DNA of 64,000 nt from Variovorax sp. 54 (GTDB lineage Bacteria; Pseudomonadota; Gammaproteobacteria; Burkholderiales; Burkholderiaceae_C): positions 992,001 to 1,056,000 of the forward strand of contig NZ_PEFF01000001.1 of the NCBI RefSeq assembly GCF_002754375.1, written 5' to 3'. The position numbers were made by a program, and so were the translations under genes. Positions 34,934-44,004 of the stretch are shown here, one piece after another (the stretch's first letter is position 1; the number at the start of each line of letters is the position of its first letter). The notes beneath the pieces were generated by a model. The model had not been told where the DNA came from, ran no database searches, and saw only the letters and a program-made list of their open reading frames with translations.

Positions 34934-34957
34934 CAGAAGTTCAAGGAGACCCAGATC

Positions 34958-35956
34958 GTGTTCCGTAAAGACAAGAGAACCGTGCTGCGCCTTGCACTTG
35001 CCTGCGCGCTTCTTCCCGCCTTCGGCGCCGCGCAGGCGCAGTCCGCCTTGCCCTCCTATCCGTCCAGGCCGATCAAGTTCGTGGTCCCGGTGCCGGCCGG
35101 CGGTGCGGCCGACGTGATGGCGCGCATGATCGCCACCCACCTGCAGGCCAAGTGGGGCCAGCCCGTGGTGGTCGACAACAAGCCCGGTGCCGGTTCCAGC
35201 GTGGGCATGGCCCAGGTCGCCAAGGCGGCGCCGGACGGCTACACCATCGGCATGGGCAATGTCGCCGCCAATGCCATCAACCCCGCCGTCAGGCCCGAGT
35301 CTTTCCCCTACGACCCGGTGAAGGATTTCGCGGCGGTCACGATGGTGGGCATCACGCCGCTGATCCTCGTGGTGAATCCGCAGAAGGTACCGGCGCGCAC
35401 TCTGCCCGAGTTCCTCGCCTACCTCAAGGCGCACCCGGGGCAGCTCAGCTACGGGTCTTCCGGCGCGGGTTCGGCGCTGCATGTGGGCATGGAGCTCTTC
35501 ATGCAGAAGACGGGCACCTCGATGGTCCACGTCGGGTACAAAGGCTCCGCACCGATGCTGACCGACCTGCTCGGCGGGCAGATCGATGCCTCGATGGACG
35601 CGGCCGCGACCTCCTGGCCGCATGTTCAATCGGGCAAGCTGCGCGCGCTCGGCGTCTCGACCGCCCAGCGGGTGGATTTCGCACCCGACTTGCCACCGAT
35701 CGCCCAGACCGTGAAAGGCTTCGAGATGAATCCCTGGCACGGTGTGATGGCGCCCGCAGGCACGCCGCCGGCGATCGTCGACAAACTCGCGGCCGAGATC
35801 CAGTCGTTCCTGCGCCAGCCCGACACCGAAGCCAGGCTGCGCGAACGCGGCGTGGTGCGCGTGGGATCGAGCCCTGCGGAGTTCGCGAAGACCTTGCGCG
35901 ATGAAGCCGCGTTCTACAAGAAGCTGGTGGCCGACGCCGGCATCAAGGCCGAATGA
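34958..35956 (+). CDS. Bug-family (TctC) tripartite tricarboxylate transporter substrate-binding protein
   Basis: 332 residues, GTG start with AAGGAGA site. Signal peptide LRLALACALLPAFGAAQAQ, then YPSRPIKFVVPVPAGGAADV, the Bug-family mature start, and VVVDNKPGAGSSVGMAQVAK. These periplasmic receptors bind small carboxylates. Burkholderiales carry many without linked TctAB membrane subunits, as here; some act in sensing. In this operon it probably captures the sugar acid or a relative. It overlaps the next Bug gene by ATGA. Confidence 0.92.
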   Translation: MFRKDKRTVLRLALACALLPAFGAAQAQSALPSYPSRPIKFVVPVPAGGAADVMARMIATHLQAKWGQPVVVDNKPGAGSSVGMAQVAKAAPDGYTIGMGNVAANAINPAVRPESFPYDPVKDFAAVTMVGITPLILVVNPQKVPARTLPEFLAYLKAHPGQLSYGSSGAGSALHVGMELFMQKTGTSMVHVGYKGSAPMLTDLLGGQIDASMDAAATSWPHVQSGKLRALGVSTAQRVDFAPDLPPIAQTVKGFEMNPWHGVMAPAGTPPAIVDKLAAEIQSFLRQPDTEARLRERGVVRVGSSPAEFAKTLRDEAAFYKKLVADAGIKAE

Positions 35957-36972
35957 GCCGCCGATCCGTCGAGAAGGCCATGGCTTTTCCAGGACCCGAT
36001 TTCCCGCTCCCGCGCCGCCGCGTGCTCGGCCTGCTGGCCGCATCGGCGTCATCTTCCCTCTGGCCCATGGTCGCCAGCGCCCAAAGCGAATGGCCTGCGC
36101 GCCCCGTCTCCGTGATTGTTCCGTTCGCGCCGGGCGGTGCGGGCAACGGTTCCGTGCGCATCCTGGCCGAGTTGATCGGGCCACGCATCGGCCAGCCGCT
36201 GGTGATCGACAACCGCCCTGGCGCAGGAGGCATCACCGGCACCGCGATGGTGGCCTCCAGCAACGACGATCACATGCTGCTGATGGGCAGTACCACCATG
36301 ACCATCCTGCCGGCACTGCGCAGCGACCTGAACTACGACGTGCAGCGCGACCTGCAGCCCGTGGGCATGATGTCGACGCAGCCGCTGGTGCTGGCCGTGG
36401 GCGCCGGCTCGCCGGTGCGCAACCTCGACGACCTCATGGCCAGAGGACGGGCGGGCGACCTGAGCGCCGGCAACAGCGGTGTCGGCACGCTCTCGCACCT
36501 GGCGACCGAACTGCTCAACCGCAAACTGGGCACGCGCATCCTGCCCGTTCCCTACAAAGGCGACAGCGTGCTGATTCCCGATGTCGTGGCGGGCACCGTG
36601 TCCATGGGCGTGATGAACCTCCCGGTCGCGTTGCCGCTGATCCATGCCGGTCGCCTGCGCGCAGTGGCGGTCACATCGGCACAGCCCCTCGCGAGCCTGC
36701 CCGCCGTGCCGCTGCTGCGTTCAGTCGGCGAAGAGTTCGTGATCTCCGGCTGGGCCGCGCTCTTCGCAGCGAAGAAAGTACCGGCCGCGGGCGTGGAGCG
36801 GCTCGGGAAGCTGCTGCGCGAAGCCTTGGGCACGCCGACGGTGCGGGAACGCTTTGCCGGCTTTGGCGTGACGCCGGAAGCATCGACGCCGTCGCAGTTG
36901 CGCGAATACGTGCGCAACGAAACCGCGCGTTGGGGAGAAGTGGTGCACAGCCGCAGTATTAAGCTTGAATGA
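35953..36972 (+). CDS. Bug-family (TctC) substrate-binding protein, second copy
   Basis: 339 residues. N-terminus PRRRVLGLLAASASSSLWPM may be a twin-arginine-type signal with cleavage near VASAQ. Mature part begins WPARPVSVIVPFAPGGAGNG, and VIDNRPGAGGITGTAMVASS is the second family signature. It differs clearly from the preceding Bug protein, so it may bind another ligand rather than being a recent duplicate. It is the last gene of the operon, 80 bp before the IclR-SMP-30 gene. Confidence 0.9.
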   Translation: MSRRSVEKAMAFPGPDFPLPRRRVLGLLAASASSSLWPMVASAQSEWPARPVSVIVPFAPGGAGNGSVRILAELIGPRIGQPLVIDNRPGAGGITGTAMVASSNDDHMLLMGSTTMTILPALRSDLNYDVQRDLQPVGMMSTQPLVLAVGAGSPVRNLDDLMARGRAGDLSAGNSGVGTLSHLATELLNRKLGTRILPVPYKGDSVLIPDVVAGTVSMGVMNLPVALPLIHAGRLRAVAVTSAQPLASLPAVPLLRSVGEEFVISGWAALFAAKKVPAAGVERLGKLLREALGTPTVRERFAGFGVTPEASTPSQLREYVRNETARWGEVVHSRSIKLE

Positions 36973-37025
36973 GGGGGCGCTGAGCGCCAACATGCAAGCA
37001 CGACTCGAACTAGAATTCGGTCAAT

Positions 37026-37042
37026 GTTCCGCTCTTTGGAAC
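37026..37042 (+). promoter_or_regulatory. Operator-like inverted repeat GTTCC-N7-GGAAC
   Basis: GTTCCGCTCTTTGGAAC lies 10-27 bp upstream of the IclR-SMP-30 start. It matches the TTCC-N7-GGAA sites at 31032, 31297 and near 39966, suggesting autoregulation by the fusion protein. Confidence 0.55.
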
Positions 37043-37052
37043 TCCTTTCCGC

Positions 37053-38828
37053 ATGCCCATGACAAGCACTACTGGAGCCGCCTCCCAGGGGGATGGCACA
37101 GCCAAATTTCCGGCGACCGAAACGAACCACCAGGCAACCAACTGCGCACGGCCCACGGCCTCAGGTCTCGGTGTGCTGGAAAAGGCGATGAATCTCCTGA
37201 ACATCGTGTCAGCACGCCGCGCACCGATGACCTTCACCGAGTTGCTGCGCGCGTGCGACCTGCCCAAGGCCACGCTGCACCGCATCCTCGCGACGCTGGT
37301 GCGCGAAGGACTGCTGCGACACAACGCCTACGACAAGACCTTTCAACTCGGGCTGCGCCTGCTCGAGCTTGCGCACGACGTGTGGAGCGAGTTCGACTTG
37401 CGCGTGGCGGCACAGGACGAGCTTGCGCGGCTGCGTGACGCGCTCAATGAAACCGTGGAACTCACGTTGCTTGATGGCACCTGGGTGGTCATCCTGGCCA
37501 GCGAACCTTCGGGAGAGGCGCAGGGTACACGCTCGGCTGTCGGACAGCGCTTGCCAGTGCATGCTTCCGCGTCGGGCAAGGCCATTGCAGCGAGCCTCGA
37601 TCCTTCGGGCCAGCGACGCCTAATCCAGGCACTTGATCTTGAACGCTTTACACAGCACACGATCGTGACGGCAACCGAACTGCAGGCCGAACTCGATCTG
37701 GTCCGCGCGCGCGGCTATGCTATCGAACAGGGCGAGCGCGCACTGGATCGCGCGGCGGTGGCCGCGCCGATCTTCGACTACGAAGGCCGCCCTATCGGTG
37801 CTGTCGCCATTACCACCGACGCGAGCCGGCTCGATGCGGCGCGTGCCCACACCCTGTCGTCCGCGCTGATGGGTGCGTCGCGCAGCATCTCCCACAGCGC
37901 AGCGGGCAAGGCGATGTCCATCGCAACGCAGGCACCGCCCGAAACGACGTCGTCCGTCGAGGTCGCTTGTGTGAGCGAGGTGCGCTCGCTCCTTGGCGAA
38001 GGGCCAGTGTGGTCGCCTCGCGACAACGCGCTCTACTGGGTCGACATCCTCACCCCCTCAGTGCACCGCTACGACGCCGCAACGGGCGTTGACACCGAGA
38101 CGCCGCTCGGAACGATGGCAAGCTTGGTCGTGCCGAAAGCCAGCGGCGGTCTGCTGGTTGCAACCCCGGGGGGGATCATGGCGCTCGATCTCTCTACACG
38201 GCGACTGACCTCCTTCTGCCACCCTGAAGCGGGTCGAACCAATGTTCGCTACAACGACGGCAAATGCGACCGACGCGGGCGCCTGTGGGTCGGCTCGATG
38301 GACATGGGGGCAGCGGCCAATCGGGGACACCTGTTCTGCATCGAGGCGAACGGCAGCTGGAAACAGGTTGACACCGGCTTCACGGTCCCCAACGGCATCG
38401 GCTGGAGCCCCGACAACAAGACAATGTATGTCACCGATACGTACCGCCAGGTCATCTACCGCTACGACTTCGACCTCGCATCCGGAGCCATCGCAAACCG
38501 GCGTCCACTGATCACCATCGCCGCCTCCGACGGCAAGCCCGACGGCCTGACGGTCGACGACCAGGGGTGCTTGTGGGTCGCGCTCTGGGACGCCTGGCAG
38601 ATCGCTCGCTTCTCACCCGAAGGCCAGCTCATGCAGCGGCTGCGCGTGCCGGTTCCGCGTCCCACCAGTTGCTGCTTCGGTGGCGACAACCTGGACACGC
38701 TGTATGTCACGAGTGCATCGTTGCGTCTCAGCGAGGAGCAACTGGCGACGGCGCCGCTGTCGGGCTCTCTGTTCGCAATTCAGTTGCCCGATGCACGAGG
38801 CTTGCCGGAGGCCGCCTTCGCTGGTTGA
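37053..38828 (+). CDS. IclR-type transcriptional regulator fused to SMP-30/gluconolactonase
   Basis: 591 residues without interruption. Residues about 40-95 form an IclR winged helix (FTELLRACDLPKATLHRILA), and 110-285 the IclR effector domain (LPVHASASGKAIAASL, GYAIEQGERALDRAAVAAPI). A short linker is followed at 304-585 by a whole SMP-30 six-bladed propeller. The lactonase metal and substrate residues are kept: E316 in LLGEGPVW, N401 in RYNDGK, N447 in VPNGIGW, D497 in DGKPDGLTVD. It therefore looks both DNA-binding and catalytically competent. The start at 37053 could also lie a few codons later. It follows the sugar-acid operon and plausibly links lactone hydrolysis or sensing to its control. 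Confidence 0.9.
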   Translation: MPMTSTTGAASQGDGTAKFPATETNHQATNCARPTASGLGVLEKAMNLLNIVSARRAPMTFTELLRACDLPKATLHRILATLVREGLLRHNAYDKTFQLGLRLLELAHDVWSEFDLRVAAQDELARLRDALNETVELTLLDGTWVVILASEPSGEAQGTRSAVGQRLPVHASASGKAIAASLDPSGQRRLIQALDLERFTQHTIVTATELQAELDLVRARGYAIEQGERALDRAAVAAPIFDYEGRPIGAVAITTDASRLDAARAHTLSSALMGASRSISHSAAGKAMSIATQAPPETTSSVEVACVSEVRSLLGEGPVWSPRDNALYWVDILTPSVHRYDAATGVDTETPLGTMASLVVPKASGGLLVATPGGIMALDLSTRRLTSFCHPEAGRTNVRYNDGKCDRRGRLWVGSMDMGAAANRGHLFCIEANGSWKQVDTGFTVPNGIGWSPDNKTMYVTDTYRQVIYRYDFDLASGAIANRRPLITIAASDGKPDGLTVDDQGCLWVALWDAWQIARFSPEGQLMQRLRVPVPRPTSCCFGGDNLDTLYVTSASLRLSEEQLATAPLSGSLFAIQLPDARGLPEAAFAG

Positions 38829-38850
38829 AGCGCCTGCGCGGAACTCGCGT

Positions 38851-38875
38851 AAAAAAAGCCACCCGTGAGGGTGGC
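38851..38875 (-). terminator. Intrinsic terminator of the porin gene
   Basis: GCCACCC-GTGA-GGGTGGC at 38858-38875, with a T-run on the minus strand from the seven As at 38851-38857. It lies 50 bp beyond the porin stop. Confidence 0.85.
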
Positions 38876-38924
38876 CAAAGCCTTGGGGAATCGTTGCATG
38901 CGCTTGCCGCGCGCATCTCGCTGG

Positions 38925-39944
38925 TCAAAAGTAGTGACGCAAACCGAAGTCGTAGCCGGTCTTGCCGATCGTCTTGCCAGTTGAAGCCCAGCCTTTGGCG
39001 GCGGTATAGGCGAATGCCGCTGCCTTGGGGTCATGCACAACGTCTGTGTAAAGAACGGTGCGTTTTGACAGGTAGTGGTAGTAACCCACAGCGACCCGCG
39101 ACTGAATCAATTGATCGTCCGCTTTGGTGCGGGTGTAGGACACGCGAATGTTGCCGGCACCCACAGGGACGTTCACTCCAACCATCTGGTTGCGGATGGC
39201 TTGGGCGGCCGTATTGGTGCCTGAACCAACGCCACCATACAGTCGCAGAACGCCGAAATCGTACTGCCCCGAGAGATAGGCCCAGTGGTCGCGCGGTTTG
39301 GACGGGTTGATGTACGACACACCGACTTGGAAGGGACCGGATGCATAGATCAGGGACGCCGCATAGGGGCGGTTGCCGGTGGGGTCTGTGCCCTCGCGCA
39401 GGGCGCTTTGGACGCGGAAAGTGAAGCCAGCCTGAGTCAACGCGTAGTTGATCGAGTTGTTCATTCGCACGGTATCGATCGCACCAGGTGCACCGTTGCC
39501 ACGAGAAATGCCGCCTCGCGCACCGTAGCCGCCTGCCAGACCGTCCTGCCCGAAGGGATCGGCGCCCGCCTCGACATAGTGGCTGGGATTGACCTCACGA
39601 CCCAGGGTCACGCGTCCAAAGGCGCCTTCCAAGCCCACCGTCGATCGTCCTCCGAAGTACGCAGTAGCGTTGTACTGCGTGCCGTCGTCAGGATTGATCT
39701 GGGTTTCGAGCTGGAAGATGGCCTTGAGGCCTCCCCCCAGATCTTCGGCCCCGCGAAAACCCAAGCGGCTCGTGGCGCCTGTTCCCATCGTCTTCACGTT
39801 GGTTCCGTCGTACTTGCCTGTGGCGATGTCCATGACGCCGTAGATCGTCATGCTGGACTGCGCGGCGGCAGTGCCTGCAAATGGAATGAGCGCCAGCGCG
39901 GGCAGCAGTTTGCGCAGCGATCGGCGATGAAAGGGGCGGTACAT
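38925..39944 (-). CDS. Gram-negative general porin (Burkholderiales trimeric type)
   Basis: 339 residues from ATG 39944 (AGGAGA upstream). Signal peptide ends GTAAAQ; mature start SSMTIYGVMDIATGKYDG, GSRLGF-like TSRLGFRGAEDLGGGLKAIF, QLETQINPDDG and FGGRSTVGLEGAFGRVTLGR are the hallmarks of OmpC-like 16-strand porins of this order. It ends YDFGLRHYF with the C-terminal Phe needed for outer-membrane assembly. It is convergent with the IclR-SMP-30 gene and divergent from the sugar ABC operon, so it likely admits the substrate of this island. Confidence 0.93.
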   Translation of the reverse strand: MYRPFHRRSLRKLLPALALIPFAGTAAAQSSMTIYGVMDIATGKYDGTNVKTMGTGATSRLGFRGAEDLGGGLKAIFQLETQINPDDGTQYNATAYFGGRSTVGLEGAFGRVTLGREVNPSHYVEAGADPFGQDGLAGGYGARGGISRGNGAPGAIDTVRMNNSINYALTQAGFTFRVQSALREGTDPTGNRPYAASLIYASGPFQVGVSYINPSKPRDHWAYLSGQYDFGVLRLYGGVGSGTNTAAQAIRNQMVGVNVPVGAGNIRVSYTRTKADDQLIQSRVAVGYYHYLSKRTVLYTDVVHDPKAAAFAYTAAKGWASTGKTIGKTGYDFGLRHYF

Positions 39945-39965
39945 GAAGTGAGTCTCCTGTTTGAA

Positions 39966-40031
39966 GTCCATCTATTGGAACTAAATGGCGAATCGGATTG
40001 TTCTTCTTCAAATTTGTTCCGATGAATGGTA
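39966..40031. promoter_or_regulatory. Operator-like sites in the porin/ABC divergent region
   Basis: GTCCATCTATTGGAA at 39966-39980 is nearly the same as TTCCATCCATTGGAA at 31297. TTCCGATGAATGGTA at 40017-40031 shares its first 13 bases with the site at 31032. Both have the TTCC-N7-GGAA form with one or two changes. They probably let one regulator control porin and ABC importer together with the dgo operon. Confidence 0.55.
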
Positions 40032-40118
40032 CTTTCCCTGATGCTTTGAGAAAAGTGTGACGACATACTCCGACGTGAACTTGAAATGTTTCAGTAAACG
40101 AGACTAAAGGAGAGTGGA

Positions 40119-41399
40119 ATGTTGAACCGACGTGAATTTGCGGCGGGTGTCGCCGCAAGCGCGCTGGCCCCCTTGGGCCCGGCAGCCTGGGCACAGGGGA
40201 AATCTCTGACGTATGTGGGCTTCAGTCAGGACGAGGCGGCATCGAAGCCAACGCTGGCGGCCTTCTTCGACACCTATCGCCGAGAGAATCCGGACGTGAA
40301 GCTGGAGGCGATCGGGTTTCCGTGGGCACAGACCCAACAGAACATCCTGCTGCGGGTGCGTGCCAATCAACCGCTGCATGTCGCACAGATGCAGGAGCGG
40401 TGGCTGCCGACCATCGCGCCGCTGGATCGCCTTGTCGATCTCGACACGGTGTTCAGCAAGGGGCAACTTGAAAAGCTGATCGATCCCGGCGTGCTTGCGC
40501 TGGGCGAGTTCCGCGGCAAACGTCTTGGCCTGCCCTGGACGGCGGGCTCCATCGGCATGGTGGGCAACCTCAAGGTATTGCAAGCCGCAGGTGTCGCAAA
40601 GCTGCCTGTGAGCGTCGATGACTTCGTCGACGCGTTGCGCAAGGTCAAGAAGGGAAATCCGCAAGCAGTGCCCTATGCGCTCATGAGCAAGAACAATGGC
40701 TCGCTGAACCCGGAATTCCAGGTCTGGCTCTGGACCTTCGGTGGCCGCATCCTGGACGACAAGGGCAAGGTACAGGTCAACGATGCGGCGGGGGTGCGTG
40801 CGCTTTCGTTCATGACCGATCTCATGCGCGAGGGGCTCGCGGCGCGCGACATCGATCGGCCCGACGCACGCCGTCTGTTCGCGCAGCACCAGACGGCCTT
40901 CTACAACGACGCGCCGCTCGCTCGCGGCTTTGCGCGCAACAACTCGGGGCAGGGGGTCCAGATCGATTCGCTGGTTGCCTCGGTCCCCACGCCTGTGTTC
41001 AAGAGCGATGCGACACCCCAATCCTTTGCATGGGGCCACCTGCTGGGCATCTTCAAGAGCGGCTCGGCACGCATCGACGCACAGTCGCCGCAGGCAAAGC
41101 TCCTGCAATTGCTCGCGCTCAACGACACCACGCAGCTCGAGTACTTCAAGGCCGTGGGGTTGTTTCCGGTGACGAACACCGCGCTCGAAGCGCTCGCCGG
41201 CGACGCCTATGTGCACGCATGGTCGCGGACCGCGCGTTCGGCCCGTCGCGATGAGCTCGCCGCATGGCCCAACTCCGCCGACCTCACGACCATCGTGGGC
41301 GAAGAAGTGCAGTCCGCGCTGCTGCAGCTGAAATCGCCGCAGCAAGCGATCGAAGCCATGGCCAAGCGCCTGGACGTGAAGATGGCAGAGGTGCGATGA
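40119..41399 (+). CDS. Sugar ABC transporter substrate-binding protein (family 1, CUT1 type)
   Basis: 426 residues. The signal MLNRREFAAGVAASALAPLG with an RRE motif suggests Tat export; cleavage near AWAQ. The mature part has the MalE/UgpB-like fold: DTYRRENPDVKLEAIGFPWA, GLPWTAGSIGMVGN, and WLWTFGGRILDD. It is first in an operon with two CUT1 permeases and an ATPase, overlapping the first permease by ATGA. The ligand could be a sugar, polyol or lactone; it is not predictable. Confidence 0.9.
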   Translation: MLNRREFAAGVAASALAPLGPAAWAQGKSLTYVGFSQDEAASKPTLAAFFDTYRRENPDVKLEAIGFPWAQTQQNILLRVRANQPLHVAQMQERWLPTIAPLDRLVDLDTVFSKGQLEKLIDPGVLALGEFRGKRLGLPWTAGSIGMVGNLKVLQAAGVAKLPVSVDDFVDALRKVKKGNPQAVPYALMSKNNGSLNPEFQVWLWTFGGRILDDKGKVQVNDAAGVRALSFMTDLMREGLAARDIDRPDARRLFAQHQTAFYNDAPLARGFARNNSGQGVQIDSLVASVPTPVFKSDATPQSFAWGHLLGIFKSGSARIDAQSPQAKLLQLLALNDTTQLEYFKAVGLFPVTNTALEALAGDAYVHAWSRTARSARRDELAAWPNSADLTTIVGEEVQSALLQLKSPQQAIEAMAKRLDVKMAEVR

Positions 41400-42334
41400 A
41401 CGCCGTGACAACAACCTCGACGCATCGCGAGGTGCAAGCCGCCCCGCGCCGCGGCAGGCTCAAGCGCCACGAGCGCCGCGTCGGCATCGCGCTGGCGCTG
41501 CCTGCACTGGTCGCCTTCTGCGGAGTCATCCTGTATCCATTCCTGCAATCGCTGTTCATGTCGTTGCAGCGCTACACGCTGTCGACGCCCGAGCCCATTT
41601 TTGCGGGGTTCGAGAATTTTCGGCGACTTGCCAACGAGCCAGGTATGTGGACCGTGTGGCTCAACACCGCGGTTTTCGTGGTGGTGACCACGGCGCTGAC
41701 ATTCGTGCTTGCGCTGGCCTGGGCGCTGATCGTGCAGCAGAAATTTCGCGGCCGCACCTTCGTGCGCTCCGCGTCCCTGCTGCCGTGGGTCCTGCCCTCT
41801 ACCGTAACTGCTTTTCTCTGGGCATGGTTGCTCAACGGACAGTACGGCGTACTCAATGCGATGCTGCTTTCGCTGCACGTCATCGATGAGCCGATCACCT
41901 GGCTGGCGACCGAGTACGGTGCCATGGCTGGCGTGATCGTTGCCAAGGCGTGGCTGTCCGTGCCGCTTTTCATGGCGTTCTTCCTGGCCGGGTTGCAGGG
42001 CGTGTCTCAGGACCAGGTCGACGCCGCGCGTGTCGACGGCTGCGAAAACATCGGCGTGCTGCGCTACGTCGTGCTGCCGCACCTTGCACCCACCATGGTC
42101 ATCATCACTGTCCTCGGGGCCATGGGCAACCTGCAGGCCTTCGACGTCATCTACGCGATGACCCAGGGCGGGCCGGTCAAGGCCACCACGATGCTCTCGA
42201 TCGAGGTCTACAAGCAGGCGTTCCAGAACTGGGACATGGGCCTCGCATGCGCGATCGGCTTCGTCTGGTTCATCACCATCGCGGTACCTGCCGGGTTCTA
42301 TCTGCGGATGCTGTTCCGCCGCGAAGCGGCCTGA
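41396..42334 (+). CDS. Sugar ABC transporter permease, MalF/UgpA type
   Basis: 312 residues with six predicted membrane segments after a basic cytoplasmic N-terminus. [20 protein letters not shown] is the first helix, and the EAA-like loop [20 protein letters not shown] contacts the ATPase. The ending [18 protein letters not shown] is typical of UgpA-like CUT1 permeases. The start overlaps the receptor gene stop by ATGA. It pairs with the next permease to form the channel. Confidence 0.92.
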   Translation: MNAVTTTSTHREVQAAPRRGRLKRHERRVGIALALPALVAFCGVILYPFLQSLFMSLQRYTLSTPEPIFAGFENFRRLANEPGMWTVWLNTAVFVVVTTALTFVLALAWALIVQQKFRGRTFVRSASLLPWVLPSTVTAFLWAWLLNGQYGVLNAMLLSLHVIDEPITWLATEYGAMAGVIVAKAWLSVPLFMAFFLAGLQGVSQDQVDAARVDGCENIGVLRYVVLPHLAPTMVIITVLGAMGNLQAFDVIYAMTQGGPVKATTMLSIEVYKQAFQNWDMGLACAIGFVWFITIAVPAGFYLRMLFRREAA

Positions 42335-42339
42335 CCCCC

Positions 42340-43176
42340 ATGCTCAATCTCAAGACACCGCAATCGAAACTCGTCTTCGGCACGACGCTGGTCTTTCTCG
42401 GCGCGTTTCTTTTCTTTCCGTTGATCTGGATGTTCATCACGGCGCTGAAGCCGGAAGGCGAGATCTTCGTGCGCCTTCCGACGCTGCTTCCGAAGGCGCC
42501 CACGCTGGACAACTTCCGCAACGCCATGCGCGGCGACATGCTGCTGCATCTGCGCAACAGCCTGATCACGGCGGGAGGCGCCGCGGTGCTGACCACCGCG
42601 CTGGCGGCCTATGCGGGCTACAGCTTCGCAAAGTTTCGCTACCGGGGCCGCACGGCGCTGATGTACCTGATGCTTTCGGCGCAGATGTTTCCGTTCGCGC
42701 TGCTGCTGGTGAGCCTGTATCCGCTGCTGCAGAAGCTGGACCTGCTCAACACCCATTTCGGCCTGATCGTCGCTTACATCGTGCTGGCGTTGCCGAGCGG
42801 TACGTACATGCTCTACAGCTACTTCGTGAACATACCGAGCGAGATCGTCGAGGCCGCGCGCGCCGATGGGGCGGGAGAGCTCTATATCTTCCATCGGATC
42901 GTGCTGCCGCTCGCACTGCCTGCGATGATTACCGTCGGCCTGTACTCCTTCATGTGGGCCTGGAACGATCTGCTTTTCTCGCTCACGCTGATCACCGACC
43001 CGGCGCTGCGCACGGTCGGCCCGGGCCTGTTGCAGGGCTACCTCGGCGAATCACGCAGCGATTGGGGCGGCGCCATGGCGGCATCGGTGCTCGGCTCGCT
43101 CCCCGTGGTGATCGGCTTCGCCATGCTTCAACGCTTCTTCATCCAGGGCCTGACGGCCGGAGCGGTCAAATCATGA
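42340..43176 (+). CDS. Sugar ABC transporter permease, MalG/UgpE type
   Basis: 278 residues with six membrane segments. [19 protein letters not shown] is the usual MalG-type start, [20 protein letters not shown] is the EAA loop, and [20 protein letters not shown] followed by LTAGAVKS is the classical MalG/UgpE C-terminus. Five bases separate it from the preceding permease, and its stop overlaps the SDR start by ATGA. Confidence 0.92.
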   Translation: MLNLKTPQSKLVFGTTLVFLGAFLFFPLIWMFITALKPEGEIFVRLPTLLPKAPTLDNFRNAMRGDMLLHLRNSLITAGGAAVLTTALAAYAGYSFAKFRYRGRTALMYLMLSAQMFPFALLLVSLYPLLQKLDLLNTHFGLIVAYIVLALPSGTYMLYSYFVNIPSEIVEAARADGAGELYIFHRIVLPLALPAMITVGLYSFMWAWNDLLFSLTLITDPALRTVGPGLLQGYLGESRSDWGGAMAASVLGSLPVVIGFAMLQRFFIQGLTAGAVKS

Positions 43177-43994
43177 GACTTGCCGGAAAAACAGCCATCG
43201 TCACCGGTGCTGGACAAGGCATCGGGCAGGCGATCGCCCTTCGGTTCTGCGCCGAAGGCGCCGCCGTCATCGCGATCGAATGGTCCCCCGTACTTGCGAC
43301 CGAGCTGCGCAAGGCGCTGCCCTCCGAACGCGCAATCGTGGTCAAGGCCGACGCGACGACGCAGCAGACAGTGGACTACGCGCTGGCCCTGGCGCACCAA
43401 CACTTCGGCGGTGTCGACGTTCTCGTCAACAACGCGGTGAAGTACGCCGAGAAGAGCGTGACCGAAACGAGCGACGACGAGTGGGCAAGCACGCTGGAGT
43501 CCGCACTGACTGGCACCTTTCGCTACTGCCGTGCGGTCATCCCCTCAATGGTCCAGCGCGGAGGGGGAAGCATCGTGAATCTTGCTTCGATCAACCAGCT
43601 CGTCGCCAACCCGGGTCTCGCTGCCTATACAGCAGCCAAGGGCGGGGTGCGCGCCTTGTCAAAGCAGATCGCCATCGAATACGGTCCCCAGCGGGTGCGC
43701 TGCAATTCGATCTCGCCAGCGTTGGTTCTCACGCCGCGAACCGGACATGGCGTGACGGATGCCGACATGCGACTCAACAACGAGGCCTACCCCATCGGCC
43801 GCGTCGGCGTGCCGGACGACGTGGCCAACGCCGCGCTCTTTTTGGCGTCCGACGAATCGGCCTTCATCACCGGAGTTGATTTGCCGGTGGACGGTGGCCT
43901 CACCTCGCTCGCGGCCAGCGCCTTGCTCTCCCGAAAAATCCGTCAGTGGTGGGGGCGCGCGCCCATCGCCCTGCCTTCGAACGACCCAACCTGA
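43173..43994 (+). CDS. SDR-family oxidoreductase (sugar dehydrogenase-like)
   Basis: 273 residues. [12 protein letters not shown] cofactor motif, [13 protein letters not shown] (NNAV in place of NNAG), active-site Ser in [10 protein letters not shown] and YTAAKGG (Tyr-x3-Lys with Ala). The acidic E in IAIEWS after strand 2 suggests NAD. Embedded in the ABC operon, it may oxidise the imported sugar to a lactone that the SMP-30 domain could then open, which fits the sugar-acid enzymes in the neighbouring operon (inference). Confidence 0.87.
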   Translation: MRLAGKTAIVTGAGQGIGQAIALRFCAEGAAVIAIEWSPVLATELRKALPSERAIVVKADATTQQTVDYALALAHQHFGGVDVLVNNAVKYAEKSVTETSDDEWASTLESALTGTFRYCRAVIPSMVQRGGGSIVNLASINQLVANPGLAAYTAAKGGVRALSKQIAIEYGPQRVRCNSISPALVLTPRTGHGVTDADMRLNNEAYPIGRVGVPDDVANAALFLASDESAFITGVDLPVDGGLTSLAASALLSRKIRQWWGRAPIALPSNDPT

Positions 43995-44004
43995 TCCAGT
44001 ATCC

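Noticed and set aside
34223..36184. 653-codon minus-strand open frame
   Set aside because: Antisense of dgoA and the Bug receptor genes, which show clear motifs on the plus strand.
34958..36972. Two Bug receptors as a recent tandem duplication
   Set aside because: Their sequences and signal peptides differ strongly, so they are diverged paralogues brought together rather than a fresh duplicate.
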